Assembly (NCBI RefSeq): GCF_900101345.1
Contig: NZ_FMUX01000001.1
Location: 662,944-726,943 of the forward strand
Source of the DNA: Desulfoluna spongiiphila
Lineage (GTDB): Bacteria; Desulfobacterota; Desulfobacteria; Desulfobacterales; Desulfolunaceae
Direction of reading: 5' to 3'
DNA length: 64,000 nt
Part shown: piece by piece, positions 42,884 to 51,589 of the stretch
Numbering within the stretch: position 1 is the first letter of the stretch
Layout: the number at the start of each line of letters is the position of its first letter
Program-made: the position numbers and the translations under genes
The notes under the pieces: model-generated
The model's database searches: none
The model's input: only the letters and a program-made list of their open reading frames with translations
Told to the model about the DNA's origin: nothing

Positions 42884-44125
42884 ATGGAGAGCTTAAGCGC
42901 ACTGTACCGCATCGGCCTCGGCCCGTCGTCGAGCCACACCATGGGCCCCAGGTTTGCCGCTGAGCAGTTTGCCTCCCGGTATCCTTCGGCCAGCCGCTTC
43001 CGGGTCACCCTGTACGGCAGCCTGGCCGCCACCGGCAAAGGTCACCTCACCGACCAGGCCCTCTACGAGGTGTTCGGCCGGGACCGCCTGGACGTCTCCT
43101 GGCAGCCGGACCACAGCCTGCCCCAGCACCCCAACGGGATGAAGTTTGAAGCCTTGTCCCACGGGAAGGAGCTGCTTGGTGAGCAAATCTTCTTCAGTGT
43201 GGGCGGGGGCAGCATCCGAACCCCCGGCGAGATGACGCTGAAAGAAGAGCCCGTGTATCCCCACAAAACCCTCGGGGAGATCATGGACCATTGCCATGGG
43301 CGGGGCATCACCTATTGGGAATACGTTCAGAGCCACGAAGACGCCGCCGCCTTTGATCACCTGGCCGCGGTGTGGCAGGCCATGAAAGCCGCCGTGGAAA
43401 AAGGGCTCACCGCCCGGGGCGTGCTGCCCGGCTCCATCGGCCTGGGCCGCAAATCCTGGACCGTGTACCAGCGCACCCGCTCTGCCGGGGATGCCATGCA
43501 GGAGACCGGCCTCATCACCGCCTATGCCCTGGCCGTATCAGAAGAAAACGCAGGCGGCGGCACCGTGGTCACCGCCCCCACCTGCGGCTCCTGCGGGGTG
43601 ATGCCCGGTGTTCTCTATTACCTGCAGCAAAAGCAGGGACACTCCGATGCAGACATGGTCCAGGCCCTGGCCACGGCCGGGGTGTTCGGAAACGTCATCA
43701 AGGGCAACGCCTCCATCTCCGGCGCGGAGGTTGGCTGCCAGGGCGAGGTAGGCTCGGCCTGTGCCATGGCGGCTGCGGCGGCCTGCCAGCTTTTGGGAGG
43801 CTCCCTGCGCCAGATCGAGTACGCAGCAGAGATGGGCCTTGAGCATCACCTGGGGCTCACCTGCGACCCCGTGGACGGCCTGGTGCAGATCCCCTGCATC
43901 GAGCGCAACGCCTGCGCGGCCACACGGGCCCTGTCCGTTGCCCATATGTCCATTTTGTCCGACGGCTCCCACCTCATCTCCTTTGACGAGGTGCTCTCCG
44001 TCATGAAACTCACGGGCCACGACCTGCCCGCCCTCTACCGGGAGACCTCGGTGGGCGGCCTGGCCATGGTCTATCGCGGAAAGCAGTCCTGCGCAGGGGG
44101 CGTCACGCCCCCGTGCCAGTCGTAA
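42884..44125 (+). CDS. sdaA: L-serine ammonia-lyase, iron-sulfur dependent
   Basis: This 413-residue single-chain enzyme deaminates L-serine to pyruvate using a 4Fe-4S cluster. The N-terminal LYRIGLGPSSSHTMGPR block, TAPTCGSCGVMPG, the segment from EVGCQGEVGSACAM and IPCIERNACAA carry the family cysteines. It is about 40 residues shorter than the E. coli enzymes, mostly in loops. It starts 6 bases after the epoxide hydrolase stop. With the symporter and aldehyde dehydrogenase it suggests amino-acid fermentation or uptake. A homologous alpha-keto-acid-forming lyase with a different substrate cannot be excluded. Confidence 0.9.
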   Translation: MESLSALYRIGLGPSSSHTMGPRFAAEQFASRYPSASRFRVTLYGSLAATGKGHLTDQALYEVFGRDRLDVSWQPDHSLPQHPNGMKFEALSHGKELLGEQIFFSVGGGSIRTPGEMTLKEEPVYPHKTLGEIMDHCHGRGITYWEYVQSHEDAAAFDHLAAVWQAMKAAVEKGLTARGVLPGSIGLGRKSWTVYQRTRSAGDAMQETGLITAYALAVSEENAGGGTVVTAPTCGSCGVMPGVLYYLQQKQGHSDADMVQALATAGVFGNVIKGNASISGAEVGCQGEVGSACAMAAAAACQLLGGSLRQIEYAAEMGLEHHLGLTCDPVDGLVQIPCIERNACAATRALSVAHMSILSDGSHLISFDEVLSVMKLTGHDLPALYRETSVGGLAMVYRGKQSCAGGVTPPCQS

Positions 44126-44153
44126 TATTTACTTAAATAATTAAGGCATGTTC

Positions 44154-44208
44154 TGCCTCCGGCGGCCCTGCCGGGGGCCAAACTTTTGAAAAGTTTGACA
44201 AACAGGTT
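44154..44208. repeat. Exact 55-bp dispersed repeat, inverted copy
   Basis: Identical to the reverse complement of 22796-22850. It starts 28 bases after the serine dehydratase stop and could act as a terminator-like hairpin pair. Confidence 0.92.
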
Positions 44209-44275
44209 TTCCGGGCGATTTCGAACTATTCGCGATCCGTTGCCATAATGAAAGTTTTTTTACGAAACGAATCGC

Positions 44276-44304
44276 CATTCCCTTCTGGGTCCCAGAAGGG
44301 AATG
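44276..44304. repeat. 29-base perfect inverted repeat
   Basis: CATTCCCTTCTGGG and its exact complement CCCAGAAGGGAATG flank a single T. It lies in the repeat-filled gap before the aldehyde dehydrogenase gene. Confidence 0.85.
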
Positions 44305-44324
44305 CAACCGGAAAGTTTTTGCGG

Positions 44325-44419
44325 CTTGTCGCGCCGTAGCGCCCTTGCCTTTCCGATGATTATGACGGCTGGATTAGCGAAGCCAAACTTAATAGTCGTC
44401 AGATTGGCGCGTAGGCGGA
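44325..44419. repeat. Mini-element with CTTGTCGCGCCGTAGC / GTAGGCGGA ends
   Basis: The ends match those of the 64-bp insertion at 47402-47465, while the interior differs. A second repeat fragment, ending in AAAAGCGACCCGCCGGAGGC, follows at 44428-44452. Confidence 0.65.
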
Positions 44420-44497
44420 AGGTTTTCAAAAAGCGACCCGCCGGAGGCACTTGAATCATGTCTATTGACACACATGCAGTTAAACGGAGAAAAAAAT

Positions 44498-45994
44498 ATG
44501 ACCTACGCCAAACCGTTATCCAAAGAGGATATCTTTGCACAGGCAAAAAACGGAACCCTTGAAGCCAGGGCCATCATCCCCAACAGGAAAAGCGCCCAGG
44601 GAACCATGACGCCCACCTTGAACCCCTTTGACAACAGCGTCATCGGCCATGTGGAATTCTGCGACGCTGAAGTGGTCAACGAAGCCGTGACCGTGGCCCG
44701 GGACACCTTTGAAAAGGGCACCTGGTCCCGCATGTCCCCCTACGACCGCAAGCTGGTGATCCAGAAGTGGGCGCGGCTCATCGACGAGCACGCCGAAGAG
44801 CTGGCCGCCCTGGAGTGCAAAGACGTGGGCAAGCCCCTCAAGGAGTGCATCGGCTTTGACCTGCCCGACACCAGCTACACCATCTCCTGGTTTGCCGAAG
44901 CAGCCGACAAGGTCTTCGGCAAGGTATCCCCCTCCCCCGGCAACAACCTCGGCATGGTTGTTAAAGAGCCCATGGGCGTTGTGGGCGCGGTGCTGCCCTG
45001 GAACTTTCCTGCCACCATCTTTGCCTGGAAAGTGGCCCCGGCCCTTGCCGCAGGCAACTCCATCATCGTCAAGCCCGCTGAGCAGACGTCCCTGAGCACC
45101 TATCGCATGGTGCAGCTGGCCCACCAGGCCGGGATCCCCGAAGGCGCCCTGCTGCTGGTCACCGGCCTCGGCGAAGCCACGGGCAAGCCCCTGGGCCTCC
45201 ACAACGAGGTGGACGTGGTCTCCTTCACCGGCTCCACCGAGGTGGGACGCTACTTCCTCCACTACTCCGCGGACAGCAACCTCAAGGAGATCGTCCTGGA
45301 GTGCGGCGGCAAAAGCCCCCAGGTGATCTTCGAAGACACCTACCCCGTGGACGAGATGGTGGACCAGATCCTGGACGCCGCCTTCTACAACATGGGCGAA
45401 AACTGCAGCTGCGGCTCCCGCCTTCTGGTGCAGGAGAGCATCAAAGACGAGGTGATCAAAGCCATCGTCGCCAAGCTGCCCGAATGGAAAATCGGCGACC
45501 CCGCGGACATGTCCGTGTTCATGGGCCCCATGATCGAAGAGGGACACTTCCGTAAGGTGCTGGCCCACATCGAGGCCTCCAAAAAAGAGGGAGCCACCCT
45601 CATCTACGGCGGCAAGGCCGTGGATGCCGGTGCGGGCAAGTGCATCGAACCCACCATCTTCGACAACGTCACCCCGGAGATGTCCCTCTTTAACGACGAG
45701 GTGTTCGGCCCGGTCCTTGCCGTCACCACCTTTAAAACCGAAGAAGAAGCCATCGAGCTGGCCAACGCCACCCAATACGGCCTGGCCTCCTCCATCTACA
45801 CCTCGGACATTCGCCGCGCCCACCGCGTATCCCAGCGTATCAAGGCGGGCACCGTCTCCGTGAACTGCTTCTCCGAAGGAGACATCGGCACCCCCTTCGG
45901 CGGCTACAAAATGTCCGGCTTCGGCGGCCGCGACAAAGGCTTTGAAGCCCTTGAGCAGTACATGGCCACCAAGACCATCTGGTACGACAACTAA
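44498..45994 (+). CDS. NAD(P)-dependent aldehyde dehydrogenase
   Basis: This 498-residue cytoplasmic enzyme is a class of aldehyde dehydrogenase close to PuuC/betaine- or gamma-aminobutyraldehyde-type enzymes. The oxyanion PWNFP, the cofactor loop FTGSTEVG, the general base in LECGGKSP and the catalytic Cys303 in GENCSCGSR are present; the second cysteine after it is unusual next to the common CxAGSR. The ATG at 44498 has GGAG 8 bases upstream. It lies 372 bases after the serine dehydratase gene behind a repeat cluster, so it may have its own promoter. A strong terminator follows. Confidence 0.93.
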   Translation: MTYAKPLSKEDIFAQAKNGTLEARAIIPNRKSAQGTMTPTLNPFDNSVIGHVEFCDAEVVNEAVTVARDTFEKGTWSRMSPYDRKLVIQKWARLIDEHAEELAALECKDVGKPLKECIGFDLPDTSYTISWFAEAADKVFGKVSPSPGNNLGMVVKEPMGVVGAVLPWNFPATIFAWKVAPALAAGNSIIVKPAEQTSLSTYRMVQLAHQAGIPEGALLLVTGLGEATGKPLGLHNEVDVVSFTGSTEVGRYFLHYSADSNLKEIVLECGGKSPQVIFEDTYPVDEMVDQILDAAFYNMGENCSCGSRLLVQESIKDEVIKAIVAKLPEWKIGDPADMSVFMGPMIEEGHFRKVLAHIEASKKEGATLIYGGKAVDAGAGKCIEPTIFDNVTPEMSLFNDEVFGPVLAVTTFKTEEEAIELANATQYGLASSIYTSDIRRAHRVSQRIKAGTVSVNCFSEGDIGTPFGGYKMSGFGGRDKGFEALEQYMATKTIWYDN

Positions 45995-46015
45995 CCGATT
46001 GCCATGGCCTCACCC

Positions 46016-46042
46016 GAGCCGGGCCCCAGGGCCCGGCTTTCC
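46016..46042 (+). terminator. Rho-independent terminator after the aldehyde dehydrogenase gene
   Basis: AGCCGGGCCC and GGGCCCGGCTTT form a very strong GC stem followed by TTTCC. Confidence 0.85.
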
Positions 46043-46190
46043 TCTGCCCATGCCAACGCCCGGGTAAACCGGCACCTCCCATTCTTCCATGCCACCAGAA
46101 ACAGACAGCACATAAATCTGGCGTGTTGGGCCTAAACTTGCGATAGTGACCCTTCTGATCATACTTGACCAACGGGCAAAGGAGGGCGCA

Positions 46191-47294
46191 ATGACCCGCA
46201 GCGATATGGACAAGGCCGAAACAGACGCCAAACACATTCTCAACCAGCTGGGCTCCTTGAGCTCCTTTCTCACCGGCATGGACCCGGGCACCGAAGGGGA
46301 CGCCTGCTTCACCATGCCCCTGACGATCATGAAAAAGGCCATGTCCTTTGACGTGAGTGTCCTTTACGAAGTCTGCAACGTGGTGGACAACTGGCTGATT
46401 CTGGAAGTGGCACGCGTGTTCGATCCCCAGGGCTACCGTGAGGACCTGAAGGAAGGGAAAAAGCTCATCCTGGATCTGACTCGAACGGATGGGATCTACA
46501 TCAACGAGATCAAGGCCTTCTCCTCCCGCAAGGTCTCCTGCATCAACGTGCCCAACGAAGGGTGCGACATGATGGGGTTTGTCTACCTCCCGGAGAGCTT
46601 AGGCGGCGGCTACCTCTTCGGCGGCGATTACTGCGGCCAGGAGTCCAGGGTGAGGGATTACGAGGCCAGCGTCTGCGAGATCATGTGCAACTTCCTGAGC
46701 ACCATCCTCATCAAGGCCCAGCTTGAAAAACTCGCCGTCTACGACAGCCTCACTGGCCTTTGCAACAGCCGTCGCATCAAAGAGGAAGCCACCCGCATCC
46801 GCAACCGCTTTGCCCGAAAGCCAAAGGCCATTGCCTCCGTGGCCCTCTGCGACATCGACCACTTCAAGGCCGTGAACGACACCCACGGCCACATCCAGGG
46901 AGACATGGTCATCAAGGAGGTCGGCGAGCTCCTCTCCACCTCCATGAGAAAACACTTTGACGTGGCAGGGCGCTACGGTGGGGAAGAGTTCCTGCTGGTC
47001 CTGGATGAAACCACGGGCCCCGAAGCCCTCTCCATGATCGAACGCATCCGGAAAAAAATCGAAACCCACGCCTTCCCCAAGGTGGACCAGGCCGGAAAAC
47101 CCATCCCCGGCGACTCCCTTCACATCACCCTCTCCTTCGGCGTGGCAGAAAACCGGGCGGACGACTCCCCCTGCGATGCCCTGGAATGGATCAGCCGGGC
47201 CGACCGTGCCCTCTATCGCTCCAAACACGATGGCAGAAACAGAGCCACCCTCTGGAGTCATGCCCTGGACGAAGCGTGCGTGGAAACCGCGTAG
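46191..47294 (+). CDS. Diguanylate cyclase (GGDEF) with N-terminal GAF-like domain
   Basis: This protein of about 367 residues has an N-terminal GAF-like region (about 15-170) and a C-terminal GGDEF domain (about 185-350). The active site reads GRYGGEEF and the metal Asp lies in LCDIDHFKAVNDTHGH, so it should make c-di-GMP. No RxxD product-inhibition site stands out. AAAGGAGGG precedes ATG 46191. The nearby glucan synthase lacks a PilZ domain, so a direct link is unsupported. Confidence 0.92.
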   Translation: MTRSDMDKAETDAKHILNQLGSLSSFLTGMDPGTEGDACFTMPLTIMKKAMSFDVSVLYEVCNVVDNWLILEVARVFDPQGYREDLKEGKKLILDLTRTDGIYINEIKAFSSRKVSCINVPNEGCDMMGFVYLPESLGGGYLFGGDYCGQESRVRDYEASVCEIMCNFLSTILIKAQLEKLAVYDSLTGLCNSRRIKEEATRIRNRFARKPKAIASVALCDIDHFKAVNDTHGHIQGDMVIKEVGELLSTSMRKHFDVAGRYGGEEFLLVLDETTGPEALSMIERIRKKIETHAFPKVDQAGKPIPGDSLHITLSFGVAENRADDSPCDALEWISRADRALYRSKHDGRNRATLWSHALDEACVETA

Positions 47295-47335
47295 GGTTGC
47301 ATTCACATGGGTCAAGTGGGCTCAGAGAAAAACCA

Positions 47336-47490
47336 AAAAGAAGCCTCCGGCGGCAAGGTGTGCCACCTTGAAAGCAGGTTGCGAATGCACTTTCCCCTTC
47401 GCTTGTCGCGCCGTAGCCCATTGACGTTGGTCGAATGGTGACGCATTGACATGGGCGTAGGCGGATTCCTCAGGGAAAATCACATTCGCC
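47336..47490. repeat. Dispersed repeat interrupted by a 64-bp insertion
   Basis: Outside 47402-47465 this copy aligns with 30-118. The interrupting segment starts CTTGTCGCGCCGTAGC and ends GGCGTAGGCGGA; the uninterrupted copy joins TTCG directly to TTCCTCAGGG (93/94). Confidence 0.85.
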
Positions 47491-47542
47491 CTTCAAACAA
47501 ACGCGGCCCTGATCATCGTTTAGAGCATCGGCGTATTTACGT

Positions 47543-47558
47543 CCCCCCCCCCCCCCCC
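47543..47558. repeat. C16 homopolymer tract
   Basis: Sixteen consecutive C residues lie in an intergenic repeat cluster, far from any start codon. Confidence 0.9.
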
Positions 47559-47575
47559 GAATACCCTTGTCCCCT

Positions 47576-47643
47576 GGAGCGCCGCACTCCAGTGCGGCAC
47601 GGGTAACGATGGACCAAAAAGCCGCACCGGAGTGCGGCGCTCC
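47576..47643. repeat. Inverted pair of REP-like 15-mers
   Basis: GGAGCGCCGCACTCC (47576-47590) and its exact complement (47629-47643) flank a 38-base spacer, each arm also forming its own small hairpin. The rest of 47644-47857 holds fragments of the 55-bp repeat (47684-47735) and the GCGACCCGCCGGAGGC hairpin (47816-47846), with no gene. Confidence 0.88.
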
Positions 47644-47857
47644 GTTCCGGTCGATCTTTTGCGGTTGTTTTGAAGGTCGCGGCAGGGCCGCCGGAGGCAT
47701 AAGCTGAATAGTTACTGAAAAGTTTGACAAACAGGTTTCAAGTCAATTCTTCCGGGCTTCGCAGAATCAATTTGGACAGTTTGATTTGTTCATTTGGAAA
47801 GTTTTTTGCGGAGCTTTTTTTCAAAAAAGCGACCCGCCGGAGGCATGCCGTGTTCAC

Positions 47858-48958
47858 TCAGCCCAGGATACCCTTATAAATAAAATAGCCGTAGCTTGCG
47901 GCAAGCAGGGCCCCTGCGCCCCGGGGAAGACGCTTCATGACCCCGACAAAAAAGAAATGGACGGCACCCGCCGCCATGATGGTGAAGGCCCCGGTTTCAA
48001 AGGAATCGGGGATTCGGATGGGAGAGAAAAACGCGAAAATGCCTATGCACATGGGAATGCAGATATGGCCGTCCCCGATCTGGGACGAGTAGGCGATGTC
48101 GGAGCGATCCACTGCCGCATAATAAAAGGCAAGAATCCCGTTGGGGACCACCATGAGCAGGCCGCTTAAAATACCGATCTGGCTTGTGGAAATAATCCCC
48201 CCGCCCCCGGCCGAAACCCAGGCCACCAGCCCTTCGATGCTGACATAGGTGCCCCAGGCCGCCCCGCCTACCAGCAGGATATCCACCACGACCCAGAGGC
48301 TCACGGCCCTGTGTTTCTGGACGTTGGTCTTCATCACATCAAAGACCTGAAACACCTGCCAGAAGAGGAACAGACCCATGAGCACCAGGCCGTCCCCCTG
48401 GTTCAGGACCCCGTCCCGGCCCAGGGCCCAGGTCACGCACGTAAAAAACACCATGGCAATGAGGGTAAGGAGCAAGGAGAGGTAATCAAGCTTTTCTGCG
48501 GAGCGGTCTTCCTTTGTCCCCGTAAGGGTCAGGCCCCACAGCAGGGCGGGAATGCCCAACAGCACCGTCAGGTTGGTGACGTTGTTCACGATGCAGTTTT
48601 CAAGGACCATGGCCGCATCTCCGCCCGTGGTTCCCATCACATAGGCAAAGGCGAGGTTGGAAAACCCCGAGCAGTACGGCATCACCATGGTCCCGATGGC
48701 AGTGCCCTCAAAGCCGCGCTTCTCAAAGGCATTGAGCCGCCATACCATCACGATGGAAGCAAGCAGAAACAGCCCCAGGAGCTGCCACGGCCCTGCATCA
48801 GACAGGACGGCGAGGCCACCCTTGAAGATGGCGGTATAATTGGGGGCAGCAAGCAGCGTCATCAAACCGCTCAGCAGCCGGGCGCAATAATCCAGTATAT
48901 TATCCACAACGCATCCATCAATCCGGTTCAGGGCGCAACATCTCAACAGACCACTCAA
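47858..48958 (-). CDS. Sodium/calcium-exchanger-like (CaCA superfamily) membrane protein
   Basis: This protein of up to 366 residues has about ten membrane segments in two halves. The first half carries a Gly/Ser/Asn-rich alpha-repeat-like stretch (MPYCSGFSNLAFA, then LENCIVNNVTNLTVLLGIPAL) and the second a similar one (PNGILAFYYAAVDRSDIAYSSQIGDG). This resembles cation/calcium exchangers, although the acids are not in the standard order, so the transported ion is uncertain. The start is unclear: a TTG at 48958 opens the longest frame, and a GTG at 48907 and ATG at 48862 are alternatives without strong ribosome sites. Confidence 0.72.
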   Translation of the reverse strand: MSGLLRCCALNRIDGCVVDNILDYCARLLSGLMTLLAAPNYTAIFKGGLAVLSDAGPWQLLGLFLLASIVMVWRLNAFEKRGFEGTAIGTMVMPYCSGFSNLAFAYVMGTTGGDAAMVLENCIVNNVTNLTVLLGIPALLWGLTLTGTKEDRSAEKLDYLSLLLTLIAMVFFTCVTWALGRDGVLNQGDGLVLMGLFLFWQVFQVFDVMKTNVQKHRAVSLWVVVDILLVGGAAWGTYVSIEGLVAWVSAGGGGIISTSQIGILSGLLMVVPNGILAFYYAAVDRSDIAYSSQIGDGHICIPMCIGIFAFFSPIRIPDSFETGAFTIMAAGAVHFFFVGVMKRLPRGAGALLAASYGYFIYKGILG

Positions 48959-49739
48959 TAGTTAAATTTCAAAGGGGCGGCAACCGCCAATGCATGCGCC
49001 AGCCCTTGATTGATATCATCGACCAAAAGAGAGGTTGCCTTTATTCTTATCTGGAATGCGTCTGGATGATGAAGAGGGCCCGTTTGTCAGGGTGGCTCAC
49101 GGGGTTGCTGAGGCCCGCCCTCAATACCAAATGTGTTTTTCCTTTCGTCATTTTTCGTATGCCACGTATGACAAATTAAAATGATTGACTTTGCATCCAA
49201 TTGGGCTGATTATTAACGATAACATCTCTTTTTTATGGGCTTTAGGGTTTCCCATTATGAATACCGAGCGAAGGGCTTAACGCCTGGCACCACCATAGAT
49301 TGAGCCCCTGTTAGAACGTCAGATCGCGTATCCTGAAAAATCCATTTCAGATCGGCCGCACCGTGAACTTGAACGGTTATAATTTTTAAGCTCATCGCCC
49401 TCTTCTTCCGAAGCTTTCACCATCCATGCGCCTTTCATCTGCTTCGACCATTCAAGACAGATCATCGCTGCCTGAACGTATGAAGCCATGCCAATGCAAT
49501 GCGGTATGATCGTTTCCCAATTCCAGTATGGCTTTCTCGTGTTATGAAAATCAGACCATCCCGGGCAAATAGAGACTTACTGCCTCTTCTGATGAAAAGC
49601 GCTCTCGTAATTCACAAAAAAATGAACAAAAAAATCGTCCCGGCAACATTGGGAAGACGTTATGCCGTATGGCCGAAACTCAAACCCATGGTCCTTTACA
49701 AATTTGAAGTAATCTCGAATCTAAAAAAGGAGAGCTAAC
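48959..49739. other. AT-rich intergenic region, nothing recognised
   Basis: About 780 bases with clearly lower GC than the flanking chromosome. The only sizable frame (49499-49738) lacks a ribosome site and a recognisable product. The promoter for the lipoprotein at 49740 must lie near the right end. The composition suggests transferred or decaying DNA. Confidence 0.4.
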
Positions 49740-50180
49740 ATGAAGATCAACGTTTCTGCTTTAATCCTGACCTTGATTATGATGGTTTCACTGGCGGCCT
49801 GCGGCACCTATTACCAAGTAACAGATCCTTCAAGCGACAAAGTCTACTACACTGAAAAAATCAACAAGAAAAGCAACGGTGCCATCGAGTTCAAAGACAC
49901 GGCCAGTGGAAAAGAGATCATCATACAGAACTCTGAGGTGATCGAAGTTGACAAAGATGCCTACGAAGCAGGCATGGCAGAACCAGCCCCAGCACCTAAA
50001 ATGGAACCAGCGACTGAAGCAGCGCCTGCAGCTGAAGCAGAGCCTGCGGCTGAAGCTGAGCCTGCGGCTGATGCTGAGCCCGCAGCTGATGCAGAGCCCG
50101 CAGCTGATGCAGAGCCCGCGGCTGACGCTGAGCCCGCCGCTGAAGCTGAGCCCGCGGCTGAAGCTGAGCCTGCGGCTTAA
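49740..50180 (+). CDS. YgdI/YgdR-like lipoprotein with Ala-Glu-Pro repeat tail
   Basis: This 146-residue protein has a lipoprotein signal (lipobox LAAC near residue 21), a small beta domain of about 50 residues resembling the YgdI/YgdR lipoproteins, and a tail made of eight 18-base units (50031-50174) each encoding variants of AEAEPA or DAEPAA. A TAA then stops translation, but the same frame continues for 33 codons with similar Pro/Lys-rich composition. GGAGAG lies upstream of the ATG. The repeat tail may span the periplasm and could vary in length by slippage. Confidence 0.82.
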   Translation: MKINVSALILTLIMMVSLAACGTYYQVTDPSSDKVYYTEKINKKSNGAIEFKDTASGKEIIIQNSEVIEVDKDAYEAGMAEPAPAPKMEPATEAAPAAEAEPAAEAEPAADAEPAADAEPAADAEPAADAEPAAEAEPAAEAEPAA

Positions 50181-50424
50181 TACGAACCAGCACCCAAAAC
50201 TGAAATTAAACAAACAAAAAAGCACCCCGCACCTGCCTCAGCCATGAGCAAGCGGTGGGTAGCTACGCTGATGCTGGCATGATCACAGGACTCCTCCGCC
50301 ATGCATTCGGGCCACCGTCTTCCGCGCCTGTGAAAGCCATGCACGCCAAACAGGGTGAACCGCCAATAGACGTCTTCTTTCTGGACGTTATCCGATACCG
50401 CAACCAATCAACGGCCAGACAATC
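50181..50424. other. Downstream of the repeat lipoprotein; possible former 3' coding region
   Basis: Positions 50181-50282 stay in frame with the lipoprotein after its stop and encode a plausible tail (YEPAPKTEIKQTKKHPAPA). The remainder up to the terminator has no supported gene. Confidence 0.4.
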
Positions 50425-50466
50425 AAAAAACAAAAAGCCCATAGGCGCTCGGCGTCATGGGCTTTG
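50425..50466 (-). terminator. Terminator for the CCG-domain gene
   Basis: AAAGCCCAT and ATGGGCTTT form the stem; the minus strand runs into T-rich sequence (TTTTTGTTTTTT). Confidence 0.85.
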
Positions 50467-50504
50467 TTGTGTTGGAAAAAGTCCTATGCAGGGAACGTAC
50501 CTAC

Positions 50505-51158
50505 TCAGTGGGCGTTCACATAGGCTTCCAGCTCACCGTGCCACAGATCGGGATCGCACGTGCCTATGGTTGTGGGGTTGCCGAAAAGCAAATCCACCAA
50601 ATGGCGCGGTATCTTTCCGCCATTGTGTATGGATTTGATGCACGAGACACAGTAGACCACGACCTCTTCTTCAGGCATCTGATCCGCCCTCTGTTTCATT
50701 TTCCGGATAATCTTATCTGTTGGCAACACGCCCCAGGCACTGTCCCCGCAGCAGATGCTTTTGTTCCTGATCTTCTCTGCTTCCCTGACCTCTATGTTCA
50801 TCTTCACAAGCAGGGATCGAACGGCATCATGCACCCTGCTTTCGGTCCGCACGGGACACGGATCCAGCACAGACATGGATGCGCCCTTGTGGTCCGGGAA
50901 ATCCCAGAACTCCTCCTTATCAAGGATCTCCCAAAGAGACACCGTGGTGCAGTCAGGGTAATTTTCCCTGTAGCGTTTGTCGCATCCCGCACAGACATTT
51001 ATCACGGTGGTGCCGGGCTGCAGTTCCGTAGAATTCCTGCAGCAGGTATCAAGCCGTTGGATGGGCCCCATGTGCTCATCCAGCAGGGCCACGATGCGTT
51101 CCGCCGCCCAAGGATTTTCAATGGCCAGTGCGCAGCCTGGTGCAAATATGGTGGTCAT
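50505..51158 (-). CDS. CCG-domain (cysteine-rich) Fe-S/heterodisulfide reductase-like protein
   Basis: This 217-residue soluble protein carries two cysteine-rich CCG-type domains: APGC with TCCRNS and VCAGCDKRY in the first half, DPCPVR then CCGDSAW and YCVSCIKS in the second. This is the pattern of HdrB, GlpC and related redox subunits, which bind an unusual Fe-S cluster. It stands alone without an HdrA or HdrC partner, so its electron partner is unknown. I take ATG 51158, with GAAGGG at 9 bases; the upstream frame to 51254 lacks support. A terminator follows. Confidence 0.85.
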   Translation of the reverse strand: MTTIFAPGCALAIENPWAAERIVALLDEHMGPIQRLDTCCRNSTELQPGTTVINVCAGCDKRYRENYPDCTTVSLWEILDKEEFWDFPDHKGASMSVLDPCPVRTESRVHDAVRSLLVKMNIEVREAEKIRNKSICCGDSAWGVLPTDKIIRKMKQRADQMPEEEVVVYCVSCIKSIHNGGKIPRHLVDLLFGNPTTIGTCDPDLWHGELEAYVNAH

Positions 51159-51256
51159 GGTTTGTTTCCCTTCTTTTCGTTCAGGTCTCATTAACGTTCG
51201 CCCTCTATGTACCATGCCCGAAAGGGAAGTGCTGGCGGTTATCGGAGGCCGCATTT

Positions 51257-51515
51257 ATCAAACGCAGAAGATGTATTCGGGCAGAGGATTTATCCAAGTG
51301 GTGGGGGAAGGCGTACGAGGCTATCGGGGTGGAAGGGGTTGACCTGTACGGCGGGACACGGCATACGAAAGGCCCCTGGCCATACCACGAGCAAAGCCTT
51401 TGATCGCTACTGCCAGATACAGAATAATTCGGCGTTTGAGATGACGAAAATCATCGAAGAGAAGCGTGGGAAAGAGGGGAAGGTGATCCCTTTGAAACCG
51501 GTTGATCAACGTTGA
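51257..51515 (+). pseudogene. Remnant of a phage tyrosine integrase
   Basis: One frame reads SKWWGKAYEAIGVEGVDLY followed by GGTRHT, the integrase block around the catalytic Arg. After about 10 bases the +1-shifted frame continues GHTTSKAFDRYCQI, the block with the conserved His and tyrosine nucleophile. Intact relatives have roughly 18 more residues between these blocks, so an internal deletion and frameshift has killed the gene, and its N-terminal part is missing. It ends 75 bases before the tmRNA fragment, as expected for an integrase beside its attachment site. Confidence 0.78.
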
Positions 51516-51589
51516 TCAACATCCCCGAAACTGATCAACAATTTCGGAAGTTTAATTCTTCAAACATTTGATTTTTTTATAAGAGAAAT

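Noticed and set aside
46191..47294. c-di-GMP control of the glucan synthase by this cyclase
   Set aside because: The synthase lacks a PilZ domain and lies 33 kb away; nothing in the sequence links them.
47543..47558. Phase-variation switch
   Set aside because: The C tract is not within a gene or a promoter spacer that I can identify; the nearest start codon is far away.
49499..49738. 79-residue open frame before the repeat lipoprotein
   Set aside because: No ribosome site, no family, and its end runs into the leader of the next gene.
50031..50174. CRISPR array or intergenic repeat
   Set aside because: The 18-base units are continuous, in frame and encode the Ala-Glu-Pro tail of a lipoprotein.
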